Shown: positions 17,173-25,080 of the stretch, in pieces | How the letters are laid out: each line of letters starts with the position of its first letter | Position numbering within the stretch: the first letter of the stretch is position 1 | Assembly: GCF_035917675.1 (NCBI RefSeq) | Contig: NZ_CP109104.1 | Coordinates: 8,990,001-9,054,000, forward strand | DNA: 64,000 bases | Direction: 5' to 3' | Source of the DNA: Streptomyces sp. NBC_01775 | Lineage (GTDB): Bacteria > Actinomycetota > Actinomycetes > Streptomycetales > Streptomycetaceae | Made by a program: the position numbers and the translations under genes | Notes under the pieces: model-generated | Told to the model about the DNA's origin: nothing | Seen by the model: the letters and a program-made list of their open reading frames with translations, nothing else | Database searches by the model: none

Positions 17173-17858
17173 CCAGCGACCAACAGCTCGTCCTGCGTGT
17201 CTACGCGCGGACTGCGCACACCGCTCACGACACCCTCACCACCCTCGACCAGCTCTCCGGGGACGGCGACTTCGGCGACAATCTGCGCGAAGGACTCGGC
17301 CGGGTCGTCTCGGCGCTGGACGCCCGCCCCGGCGAACCTCCCTTCGCGGTCGCCGCCGCGGTCTTCCTCGACGAGGTCGGCGGAACCAGCGGCCCACTTA
17401 TCGGGCTGCTGTTCCAGGAGATCGCCCGTGCCTTCGCCGACCATGACGGCGACGAAGGCGACGAAGGCGACGAAGGCGACGACGGCGGCGACGCGGCCTG
17501 GCGGTCCGGTGTCCGCGAGGGCCTGGCCGCGATCCAACGTGTGGGGGAGGCGGAGCCCGGGGACCGCACCATGGTGGACGCCCTGGTCCCGGCGCAGGAC
17601 GCCCTGGAGGCGGGCGCCGGCGTACGGGACGTCGCCCTGGCCGCCTTGGAGGGCGCACAGTCGACCTCCGCTCTGCGCGCCCGCCGGGGCCGCGCCTCCT
17701 ATGTCGGACAGCGCGCCCTGGGCTCCCCCGACCCCGGGGCCTTGGGCGTCGCCCTGCTGTTCTGGTCCCGCGCGCAGGCGGAGGGCCGGCCGGCCGGTGA
17801 GCTGACGGACCACCTGGCATCCGCACACGCCCCGCAGGGCCCGCCCGCACGGAATTGA
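17169..17858 (+). CDS. dhaL: Dihydroxyacetone kinase-type ADP/ATP-binding subunit DhaL
   Basis: A 229-residue DhaL-domain protein. LDQLSGDGDFGDNL holds the conserved aspartates that bind Mg-nucleotide, and GGTSGPLIG is the next conserved loop. The C-terminal part has DALVPAQDAL and GRASYVGQRALGSPDPGA, also typical. Around residues 94-106 there is an acidic GDE repeat encoded by tandem GACGAAGGC units (about 17452-17478) that is not a usual part of the fold. The ATG overlaps the dhaK stop. DhaK and DhaL should act together as a kinase. Confidence 0.9.
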   Translation: MTSDQQLVLRVYARTAHTAHDTLTTLDQLSGDGDFGDNLREGLGRVVSALDARPGEPPFAVAAAVFLDEVGGTSGPLIGLLFQEIARAFADHDGDEGDEGDEGDDGGDAAWRSGVREGLAAIQRVGEAEPGDRTMVDALVPAQDALEAGAGVRDVALAALEGAQSTSALRARRGRASYVGQRALGSPDPGALGVALLFWSRAQAEGRPAGELTDHLASAHAPQGPPARN

Positions 17859-17976
17859 CGGCGGGCGATGGCGTCGCCCAACCCCGCAGCCACTGATGGC
17901 GTTGCGGGCCTTCGCGCCGTCGCCGTCGATCCGGCTGCCCCGTGGCGTTGTCAGAACCTCATGTCATCCTCGGATC

Positions 17977-18549
17977 ATGACCAATGGCCACACGGTCGAG
18001 GACCGATACGACGACGATGAGCCGTCCCCCACCCCGGCGCCCACCAACCCTGCCGAGTGGGACGGCCTGATCGGTGAGTGGGACGAGATGCGGCACGGCT
18101 ACTACCTCGGCAATGCGCCGGGCACGGTGCTGGAGTGCGCGAAGAACCTTGAAGCGAGCGTGGCGGCCGGCGGCCCGGACACGGCGCTGTGGACGCTCGG
18201 GATGGTGCTGATAGGCCCTTACGTGATCCACGCCCGTCCGGACGCGGCGGCCGAGGCCCGGGTGCTGGAGGCGATGGCCGCCGTCGAGCGAGCCCTGGGG
18301 CAGACATCCTGTGGGCATGAGGCGCACCCGTGTGACGACATGCCGCTCGATGCCGAGCTGGACAACTTCCGGCATGTCCTGAAGATGCTGGCCCATCCGG
18401 AGCGGGACGCCACCAGTCAGGCGGACCCGGCCGATGAGGAGGACTGGCCCGACGAGATGGCGCAGTCCTGGTACGACGGCCGGATGACGCGGGAGATATG
18501 GGCCTGCCCGCGGAATCTGGCCGGGTTCGCCCGCGCCTTCTCCGACTGA
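17977..18549 (+). CDS. Hypothetical protein, acidic, with conserved Trp/Cys
   Basis: I do not recognise this 190-residue soluble protein. The ATG at 17977 starts MTNGHTVEDRYDDDEPSPTP; an earlier in-frame start would add Arg/Pro-rich sequence with no coding look. It is acidic and has WDGLIGEWDEMRHGYYLGNAPG and a Cys-His segment (TSCGHEAHPCDD). No signal peptide or membrane segment is seen. Codon use looks genuine. It stands alone after dhaL. Confidence 0.65.
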   Translation: MTNGHTVEDRYDDDEPSPTPAPTNPAEWDGLIGEWDEMRHGYYLGNAPGTVLECAKNLEASVAAGGPDTALWTLGMVLIGPYVIHARPDAAAEARVLEAMAAVERALGQTSCGHEAHPCDDMPLDAELDNFRHVLKMLAHPERDATSQADPADEEDWPDEMAQSWYDGRMTREIWACPRNLAGFARAFSD

Positions 18550-19042
18550 GGCCGCGCATCTCACGGCCTGGGCGGTCCCGCGCCGCCGTGCCCGTGCCTC
18601 TGCGGCCGTGTCCGACAGGTCGGGTGAGAGGCCCCACCCGGTCCGGTCACAGCACTCCACCCGGAGAGCAATTGCGGGAAGAAAGAAGGGACGCGGCACA
18701 ACAGATGGTCTGGCAGCGGTCCGCCCGGGCCGCACGTCCAAGGCGGTGATGGAGGCGACGCTCGCCTCCATCACCCGGACCGGCACCATTCACCCGGCCG
18801 GCACCATCGACGGACACGTCGAAGGTCACCAGTCGTGAGGGCCGCCGGATATCCAGCCCTCTTCCCAGCTCACACTTTCGGCCTGTTGCGGTGGCGGGTT
18901 ACTCAGGATGCTGCTCAGCGCCGGTGTGGTTGCGCTTGTCCGCCGCAACAGGTGTGGTGCTGTCGCTGGTGAGCGAGTTGATCTCTGTTCGGCGACGGTA
19001 GCTGCGGATGTCGTCGCAGAGCGGGCGCATAGGATCGCCGGC
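18550..19042. other. Intergenic region with strong hairpin, no gene seen
   Basis: No convincing coding frame. The only clear structure is the hairpin at 18745-18775, listed separately. The stretch just before 19043 is the promoter side of the VOC gene. Confidence 0.5.
18745..18775. terminator. Perfect 14-bp stem hairpin
   Basis: GGTGATGGAGGCGA and TCGCCTCCATCACC pair perfectly around a CGC loop. It is about 200 bases downstream of the hypothetical gene ending at 18549. It probably terminates that transcript, or is an RNA structure of other use; there is no U-tract. Confidence 0.5.
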
Positions 19043-19783
19043 ATGGCACTGCGACCTGTTCAGGTGAACATGAAGGCTGTTGACGGCTCGGCGGTCGGCC
19101 GGTTCTGGGCGGAGGCGCTCGGCTGGTGTGCTTACAGCCCCGGCGTAACCACCTATGTCGGGCCCGTCGGCGGCCCCGTTTGGCCGGACCCGGTCGCCGT
19201 CTGCGTCGACATCGTTCCTGTCCCGGAGCCCAAGACAACAACAAAGAACCGTGTGCACCTCGATCTCGCCACCACCTCCGTGGCCCACCAGGCGGAGTTG
19301 GTCGCGCGCCTCCAGGCTCTCGGTGCGACGCCCGCCGACGTGGGCCAGGGCGCGGTGCCGTGGACGGTCCTCGCCGACCCGGAGGGCAACGAGTTCTGCG
19401 TGCTGGAGCCTCGGGAGATCTACCGGGACACCGGGCCGATCGCCGCGATGGTGGTCGACTGTGCGGATCCGCGGGCCATGGCCCGGTTCTGGGGTGAGGC
19501 GATGGACTGGACCCTGCACGAGGTGACTGACGATCGTGCGGTGTTGCGCTCCGCCAAGGGTGTCGGCTCGTATCTCGAGTTCCTCCGCACGCCCGGCGTG
19601 AAGACCGTGCCGGACCGGGTCCATCTTGACCTGCTGCCGTATCCCGGTGACGACAAAGCAGCGGAGGTGGCCCGGTTGCGGGCCCTCGGCGCCACCGACC
19701 TCGACCTCGGCCAGGGCGACGTCCCGTGGACATGTCTGGCCGACCCGGAGGGCCACGAGTTCTGCGTCCTCGCCCCGTCCTGA
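19043..19783 (+). CDS. VOC-superfamily (glyoxalase-like) protein, two-domain
   Basis: A 246-residue protein made of two similar VOC halves. Each half starts with a metabolite-pocket strand and A-x-F/RFWGEA-type helix (VGRFWAEALGW; MARFWGEAMDW). Each ends with the motif PWTxLADPEGxEFCVL (residues ~110-126 and ~230-245). The final Glu is a potential metal ligand. The ATG at 19043 has AGGA eight bases upstream. Single-chain double VOC proteins include glyoxalases, dioxygenases and resistance proteins; the substrate cannot be told here. Confidence 0.8.
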   Translation: MALRPVQVNMKAVDGSAVGRFWAEALGWCAYSPGVTTYVGPVGGPVWPDPVAVCVDIVPVPEPKTTTKNRVHLDLATTSVAHQAELVARLQALGATPADVGQGAVPWTVLADPEGNEFCVLEPREIYRDTGPIAAMVVDCADPRAMARFWGEAMDWTLHEVTDDRAVLRSAKGVGSYLEFLRTPGVKTVPDRVHLDLLPYPGDDKAAEVARLRALGATDLDLGQGDVPWTCLADPEGHEFCVLAPS

Positions 19784-19837
19784 CGCGGAGCCTTGACGAC
19801 ACCCCGGCATGTGAGCCCTGTGTGCTCATGCGCCATG

Positions 19838-19950
19838 ACCCCGGGTGGGTTGGGCTGCGGCGTCTCGGCTGATTCGGGCTCGCAGGAAGCGGTCGGCGTC
19901 CTCGACCGCCCCCAACTCGTCGCCCACCACGGTCCAGTACCGGATGCCCG
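19838..19950 (-). pseudogene. Remnant of a tyrosine-recombinase (integrase) N-terminus
   Basis: On the reverse strand a frame reads GIRYWTVVGDELGAVEDADRFLR, close to the start of Streptomyces site-specific integrases. It then breaks off before the SAM-like and catalytic domains. The rest of 19784-20166 shows no gene. Low certainty: the match is short and from memory of the family. Confidence 0.35.
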
Positions 19951-20166
19951 ACGCAGCTGTACAGGGAATGCACGCGCTGATGTACCTGTACTCCATGAAC
20001 CGGTCGCAACGATCCGGCCGGATCGTGGAGTCCGGCACATTCGGCTCCAGCGCTCGACGCCGGCGGATTGTTCGCCGTGCGGTACGAGCTCGCCCAGGAC
20101 CGGTGCTCGTGCGGCCGGGTTGCGGGCCGCCGAGCCCGGTCGTTTCTCTCCTGGGCCCCACTCGCC

Positions 20167-20206
20167 AATGACTTCCGGACCGCGGTAACGCGGTCCGGAA
20201 GTCATT
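20167..20206. terminator. Perfect 18-bp stem hairpin
   Basis: Arms AATGACTTCCGGACCGCG and its exact complement flank a 4-base loop (GTAA). It lies 34 bases downstream of the small membrane-protein gene on the reverse strand. The length and perfection are unusual, and it is the best terminator candidate in the window. Confidence 0.7.
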
Positions 20207-20240
20207 ACCAGTGCCCGTCTGCCGGGTGCGCCGGTCCTTC

Positions 20241-20441
20241 TCAGTCCGAGCGTGTCCGGCGGGCACGTATCCACGTCACTACCACCAAGGCCGCGGCGAT
20301 GTATATCGCGCCGGCGGCGGTGGAAACGGACGTGACGTACCGCTCATAGCCATCTGCGCGCAACTCGACCGCGAGGAAAATCAGCGCGGTCCCGAGCGCC
20401 GCGAGTGCACCGGACAAGGCGCCAAAGGGGGGCTTTGCCAT
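20241..20441 (-). CDS. Small membrane protein, two TM segments
   Basis: A 66-residue protein. The ATG at 20441 has GGAGGAG six bases upstream, a strong site that decides the start. Residues 10-29 (SGALAALGTALIFLAVELRA) and 40-58 (VSTAAGAIYIAAALVVVTWI) are hydrophobic, followed by a basic tail RARRTRSD. It has no recognised family. The very strong hairpin just downstream supports it as a real transcription unit. Confidence 0.7.
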   Translation of the reverse strand: MAKPPFGALSGALAALGTALIFLAVELRADGYERYVTSVSTAAGAIYIAAALVVVTWIRARRTRSD

Positions 20442-20662
20442 TCCATCTCCTCCAAACAACGAGCCGACCTGGTCGGCCGCGGAGTCTACGTAATGCCCTG
20501 TCAGCTACCCCCACCGACTGCCCGGAACGGTGCAGCTCAAGCACGGTGGTGAGGGACGCGATGGCCGGTCCGGGAGAAACACTCCGAGCGCCTGGTGCGG
20601 ATTGCGGGGCCGGGTGCCGCGCGTAGCGGACAGGCGTGAGGATCGAACCTCCTCGGGAGCTG

Positions 20663-21394
20663 TCACAGCTTCTCGTAGACCGATACGTGCCTGCGACTGG
20701 CTGCGGTGAATGGGGTGCGGTCCCAGTCGGTGTGGCGCTCGCGCAGGCGCATACCGGCGAGCTGGGCCATCAGGTCCAGCTCGCTCGGCCAGCAGTAGCG
20801 GAGCCGAAGGGGCCGCAGCGTGGTGCCCTGCGCGTCGAAGGTCACGCGCTGGTAGGTGACGGCCTGTTCCACGGGATCGTGGAGCAGGAATTCCATGTTC
20901 ACCGCATCCTCGGAGAGGGTGCGGGTGGCGACCCGCTGATGGCGGTCGAACTCGGTCACGTCCTGGATGAAGCACTCGATGACGAACAGTCCGCCGGGTT
21001 CGAGGACCGTGGCGACGTTGCGGAAGCAGTCGACCTGGCGGGCTTGGCCGGGCAGGTTGAACAGCGTGTTGAAGACCAGGTAGGCCATCTGGAACGGGCC
21101 GTCCACTGCCACGTCGGCCATGTCGCCGATCGTCACGGGGATCTCCGAGCCGCCGGGTTTCGCGCGCAGCTGCTCGACCATGGCGGGTGAGCCGTCGATA
21201 CCTTCGAGGGAGATCCCGCGTGCGGCCAGGGGACATGCCACTCGGCCCGTGCCGATCGCGAGTTCCAGGACGCGCCCGTCCGCTGGGACCAGTCCGGCCA
21301 GGAAGTCGACGGTCTGCGTCGGTTCGTAGGCGTCCCGCTCGTCGTATTCGTGGGCGTAACGGTCGAAGAACGCGGGATCGTTGAGTCCAGTCAC
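20663..21394 (-). CDS. Class I SAM-dependent methyltransferase
   Basis: About 243 residues. Motif I is VLELAIGTGRVACPLA near residue 45, the acidic ribose-binding residue follows in LEGIDGSPAM, and motif II-like IGDMADV comes later. It starts FFDRYAHEYDERDAYEPTQTVDFL, typical of small-molecule methyltransferases. The same frame stays open far upstream, but the sequence before the GTG at 21394 is not protein-like. No good ribosome site is seen, so the start is uncertain. Its neighbour upstream is a drug exporter, so a resistance or tailoring role is possible. Confidence 0.8.
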   Translation of the reverse strand: MTGLNDPAFFDRYAHEYDERDAYEPTQTVDFLAGLVPADGRVLELAIGTGRVACPLAARGISLEGIDGSPAMVEQLRAKPGGSEIPVTIGDMADVAVDGPFQMAYLVFNTLFNLPGQARQVDCFRNVATVLEPGGLFVIECFIQDVTEFDRHQRVATRTLSEDAVNMEFLLHDPVEQAVTYQRVTFDAQGTTLRPLRLRYCWPSELDLMAQLAGMRLRERHTDWDRTPFTAASRRHVSVYEKL

Positions 21395-21720
21395 GGCGCA
21401 GGAGTCAACCACCACGCTGCGAGCCGCACCAGCGAATAGCTGAGACGCCGTACTACTTTCCCGGGTAGGACCGAGACGCAGCCACCCATGCCCCAAGACT
21501 GGGGCCGGCCCAGGTCCGCCGAGACAGACACTCCAAGATCTGTGACGAGCCCCGCAACTCGGGTTGAGCAGGAGTACGGCTCGGGTGCCTACAGCGGAAG
21601 CGCTGCTGTTGGCAGGTTCTGCATGCCGATCTCCGTATACGCCCTCGCTCACCGGCCGTTCACGGCTGTGGTCGTCGCCGAAGCCGTGGGGCTGCCGTGT
21701 GCCGGAGAGCCGACCTGCTG
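21395..21720. other. Intergenic region, nothing recognised
   Basis: About 325 bases between the exporter and methyltransferase genes. I see no convincing gene or hairpin. It presumably carries the methyltransferase promoter on the reverse strand. Confidence 0.4.
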
Positions 21721-23241
21721 TCAGCGCGGCCTGTTCTCGCCCGGTTCCAGCGGTGGGGCCGAGACGCCCAGGCTGGTGGTGCACTCGGGGCGGGCGATTT
21801 CGCGATCGGGGGTGGGTTCGAGGGCTGATCGCGGGACCAGGAACCAGGCCAGGGCCGCCGAGGCGACACAGAGCGCCGCGCAGATCAGCATCGCGGAGCC
21901 GAAGGCGTCGTCGACCGCGTGGGGGGAGGTGTAGCCGTGCGCGGAGAGCCCGACAGCAAGAGGCAGTACGGCGACGATCAGGAGCTGGGCCGCGCGGGCC
22001 GCCGCGTTGTTGACGCCGCTGGCGATGCCGGAGCGGGAGACGTCGACGGAGGCGAGGACCGTGGCCGTCAGCGGAGCGACGAAAAGGCTCATGCCCAGCC
22101 CCTGGACCACCACGGCGGGCAGGACATCCAGGACGTACGACGTTCCCCCGAGGCTGACCCGGCGCAGCAGGAGCAAGCCGGCGGCCGTGATCAGCGGGCC
22201 CAGCGTCAGCGGGAGGCGGGGGCCGATGCGCTGGGCCAGAGCGCCCGCAGGGGCGGAGAGTACGAGCATCAGGACGGTGACCGGCAGCGTGGAGACACCC
22301 GCTTGGAACGCGCTGTATCCCGCGGTGGTCTGGAGCTGGATGGGGAGGAGGAAGAAGACCCCGCCGATCGCGGCGTAGAGGAACAGCGTCACGATGTTGA
22401 CAGCCGAGAAGAGCCGGACGGAGAAGATCCCGAGCGGCAGCATCGGGCGCGTGTGGCGGCGCTCCACCTGGACGAAGACCGCGCCGCACACCACCCCGAC
22501 GGCCGCCGTGATCCCGATCGCGAGGGCGGGCTTGTGGCCGGAGGCCGCGATCAGCGCATACGTCACCCCCGCGAGGCTCAGCGCGGCGAGCGCCGCGCCG
22601 ATCACGTCGAAGTCGCCCCCGGCGTCGGGGTCGCGGCTCTCGGGGACGTGCCGGAGGGCCACGAGGATCACGACGGCTGCCGGCGGCAGATTGATGAGGA
22701 AGATCCAGCGCCAGCCGGGGCCGTCCACCAGCCAGCCGCCGAGGAACGGGCCGACGGCGCCCGCGACGCTGCCGAGCCCCGACCAGGCGCCGATGGCTTT
22801 GGCCCGGTCCTCCTGGCGGAACGTCGATTGCACCAGGGCCAGCGAGCCCGGTGTGAGCAGTGCGCCGCCCACGCCCTGAAGCGCGCGGGCGGCGATCAGC
22901 ACCTCGCTGTTCGGGGCGACGCCGCACAGCGCGGAGGCGAGTGCGAACCACACGACGCCGATGAGGAAGATCCGTCGCCGACCGTAGCGGTCGCCGAGCC
23001 CGCCGCCCAGGAGGATCAGCCCGGTGAGGGTGAGCATGTACGCGTTGACGGTCCACTGGAGGACATCGAGCGTGGCGCCCAGGTCGCGGCCGAGGCGGGG
23101 CAGCGCGATGTTCACGATCGTGCCGTCCAGCAGTGCCATCCCGGAGGCCAGCACCGAGCAGCTCAGTACCCATCTGCCCGTCCGCGACGACAGATGTACG
23201 GCCCCGGCGGCCCCGTCTGCCTTCCCCTGCGTGTCCCTCAT
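21721..23241 (-). CDS. DHA2-family MFS multidrug exporter (EmrB/QacA type, 14 TM)
   Basis: A 506-residue exporter. WVLSCSVLASGMALLDGTIVNIALP is the first helix with the D-x-T-x-V-N-V/I-A-L-P signature. LGDRYGRRRIFLIG is the loop 2-3 motif, and AIGAWSGLGSVAGAVGPFLGGWL is motif C, which marks drug/H+ antiporters. The length and hydrophobic pattern fit 14 membrane segments. The ATG at 23241 has AGGGT upstream. No regulator is adjacent. Confidence 0.87.
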   Translation of the reverse strand: MRDTQGKADGAAGAVHLSSRTGRWVLSCSVLASGMALLDGTIVNIALPRLGRDLGATLDVLQWTVNAYMLTLTGLILLGGGLGDRYGRRRIFLIGVVWFALASALCGVAPNSEVLIAARALQGVGGALLTPGSLALVQSTFRQEDRAKAIGAWSGLGSVAGAVGPFLGGWLVDGPGWRWIFLINLPPAAVVILVALRHVPESRDPDAGGDFDVIGAALAALSLAGVTYALIAASGHKPALAIGITAAVGVVCGAVFVQVERRHTRPMLPLGIFSVRLFSAVNIVTLFLYAAIGGVFFLLPIQLQTTAGYSAFQAGVSTLPVTVLMLVLSAPAGALAQRIGPRLPLTLGPLITAAGLLLLRRVSLGGTSYVLDVLPAVVVQGLGMSLFVAPLTATVLASVDVSRSGIASGVNNAAARAAQLLIVAVLPLAVGLSAHGYTSPHAVDDAFGSAMLICAALCVASAALAWFLVPRSALEPTPDREIARPECTTSLGVSAPPLEPGENRPR

Positions 23242-23455
23242 GGGGTGACCCTAGGTGACCGCTTTCGTGAGAGCCGGTCACCTCGCCCTGCCATCCCGCC
23301 CCGTTCACCCCTGCTCAGCGCGGTCAGCCGGGAATACGGGGCCTTCCGGATACTCCGGTGCCAGAAGGCGGCGTTTTCCCGGACGATCTCGTGCGGCGGG
23401 CCCGGTTACCGGTACGGTCGAGGGTGACCGACGTGAGGCCGCGAAGGAGGTGCGG

Positions 23456-23725
23456 GTGAGCGCGCAGCCAGAAGACCACTCCGATCCGCGGGTCCGGGGA
23501 ATGCCGTGCACTATCGACGCAGTCGCCGGGGCTCTTTCCGCGCCGAAGCGTATGGCGTTCTACCGCGAGGTCGGTCCGGCCGAAGTCGGTGAGGACCTCG
23601 ACAGCACGCTCCGGAAATGGTGGATGGAAGCCTTGTTCGACGGCAGGCCGGGCCGCACACAGCGCCTCGCGGACGCCGATGAGGGGCGTCGTCTGGTAGC
23701 CCTGCCCGAACTGGCCGGGGAGTGA
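23456..23725 (+). CDS. Putative antitoxin-like small protein
   Basis: An 89-residue protein starting at a GTG with AAGGAGG five bases upstream, so it is well expressed. It reads AGALSAPKRMAFYREVGPAE then DLDSTLRKWWMEALFD. Its stop overlaps the GTG of the next gene (GTGA), which is typical of toxin-antitoxin pairs. The antitoxin role is inferred from size, order and partner only. Confidence 0.55.
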   Translation: MSAQPEDHSDPRVRGMPCTIDAVAGALSAPKRMAFYREVGPAEVGEDLDSTLRKWWMEALFDGRPGRTQRLADADEGRRLVALPELAGE

Positions 23726-24015
23726 GTTCACCTCGGCGTGGCTGGACGGCGCAGCTGTCCGAGGACGCCGCGCACACCTTGAAGGCGATGCGCGCCGGCG
23801 GCGAGGCGGAGCTGCACGACCAACTGGTGCGCTTCATCCGGGCCCTGGCCATCGAGGCGGGCGCCGCAACGGAGGCGCAAAAGCCGCTGCCGGGCCTGCC
23901 GATGGGCGATGGCCGCTACAACTGCGACGTGCGCGGCATGCCGGTCCTGATCAGCTACAGCCGCTATCCCGGGTTGCGAGAGATCCGCGTGACAGACCTG
24001 CTGTGGCTGGGCTGA
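23722..24015 (+). CDS. Putative RelE/ParE-like toxin
   Basis: A 97-residue protein. WTAQLSEDAAHTLKAMRAGGEAELHDQLVRFIRAL resembles the two-helix start of RelE/ParE toxins, and GRYNCDVRGMPVLISYSRYPGLREIRVTDLLWL resembles the beta-strand end. It lacks clearly recognisable catalytic residues by eye. It is translationally coupled to the upstream gene. It could also be a cytotoxic translational repressor of another type. Confidence 0.55.
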   Translation: MSSPRRGWTAQLSEDAAHTLKAMRAGGEAELHDQLVRFIRALAIEAGAATEAQKPLPGLPMGDGRYNCDVRGMPVLISYSRYPGLREIRVTDLLWLG

Positions 24016-24297
24016 GATCCCCCCCGTCGCAGCGGTGGGCGGATCGGAGCGGGGCGGGTGGGACGACCGTCCCCTCGGGCCACTTCAAGTGCGAGCCGCT
24101 GGCCGCCGGGCCGGGAGCCGGCCGCTCAAGCCCAGCGCATGTGAATCGCCGCTCGCAGAACCCGAAGTCCGCGCGCCTGCTGTCCCGATGGTCCGCGTCC
24201 GATGCGGCGTGGGCGTACGCGGCGAGGGGCTGGGTGCGTGGAGTGGGGCCGTCGAATATTGCGCACGTACGGGTCGGTGGGGGTACAGACTCGCTGC

Positions 24298-24915
24298 ATG
24301 GCGGACATGGAGGTGTTCCGGGGCGCGGTCTGTGGGTGGGCGGCCGGTGGTCCCGGCGAGGCGGTGGGTGATCTGGCTGTGCGCTTGGGGGTGCGGACCG
24401 CGGTGCTGTTGGAAGGGCTGAGTGATCTCGCAGCCGTTGAGGCGCTGGCTGCACGGCGTGGCCGGGATCTGGCCGCTGAAGGGGTGTGCGTGGTGCCGAT
24501 GGGCGGGGCGATGAGCGTCGGCCGCTACGCCGGTCTGCTCGGGCCGCCCGGTCTCGGGCTGCGCCTGGCAGGGCTGTGCGACGAGGGCGAGCAGCGCTTC
24601 TACGACCGCGGCTGGGAGCGGGCCCGGGTGCCGCATCGGGGCTTCTTCGTGTGCGTGGCGGATCTGGAGGACGAGCTGATCCGCGCGCTGGGAACGGCAC
24701 GGGTCGAGGAGGTCGTCCGGGACGGGGGCGATCTGCGAGCCTGGCAGACGTTCGTGCGCCAGCCGGCACACCACGGCCGGTCCCGGCAGCAGCAGCTGCG
24801 GCGCTTCCTCGGCACGAAGAAGGGCCGGAAGATCCGCTACGGCCGTCTCCTCGTCGAGGCTCTCGGCCCCGGGCAGGTACCGGTTCCGCTCGACGGCCTC
24901 CTCGCGAGCCTGTGA
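24298..24915 (+). CDS. Stand-alone TOPRIM-domain protein (OLD-like)
   Basis: About 205 residues. AVLLEGLSDLAAVEALAARRG carries the Glu and S-D of the TOPRIM motif as seen in OLD-family nucleases. GLCDEGEQRFY replaces the usual D-x-D, and a later VADLEDELIRALG is like the OLD DLE segment. There is no ATPase domain, unlike full OLD proteins. The ATG at 24298 follows a promoter-like spacer; an ATG three codons later is also possible. The function may be nucleic-acid cleavage or regulation; it is not demonstrated. Confidence 0.7.
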   Translation: MADMEVFRGAVCGWAAGGPGEAVGDLAVRLGVRTAVLLEGLSDLAAVEALAARRGRDLAAEGVCVVPMGGAMSVGRYAGLLGPPGLGLRLAGLCDEGEQRFYDRGWERARVPHRGFFVCVADLEDELIRALGTARVEEVVRDGGDLRAWQTFVRQPAHHGRSRQQQLRRFLGTKKGRKIRYGRLLVEALGPGQVPVPLDGLLASL

Positions 24916-24976
24916 CCGGCGCGGGAAAGCGCGGCCACGGCCACTCCGGGCGCTGAAGGTCCCGGAGCGGGCGAAA

Positions 24977-25013
24977 GGGGCCGCGTCCGCCGGATGGTGG
25001 CGGACGCGGCCCC
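24977..25013. terminator. Perfect 15-bp hairpin between convergent genes
   Basis: GGGGCCGCGTCCGCC and its exact complement flank a 7-base loop. It lies between the TOPRIM gene (ending 24915) and the convergent PepSY gene (ending 25081). Likely a bidirectional terminator. Confidence 0.75.
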
Positions 25014-25080
25014 TGCGGGCTCTCTCTCGGGGGCTTCAGGCGCGTGGCCCGGTGCCTGGTGCCTGGTGTCTGGTGCCTGG

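Noticed and set aside
17440..17480. Short direct repeats considered as a CRISPR-like array
   Set aside because: Units are 9 bases, contiguous and in frame inside dhaL, with no spacers.
20663..23308. An 881-codon reverse frame that could fuse the exporter region and the methyltransferase
   Set aside because: The exporter reads in a different frame; only the last 243 codons resemble a protein. No fusion is supported.
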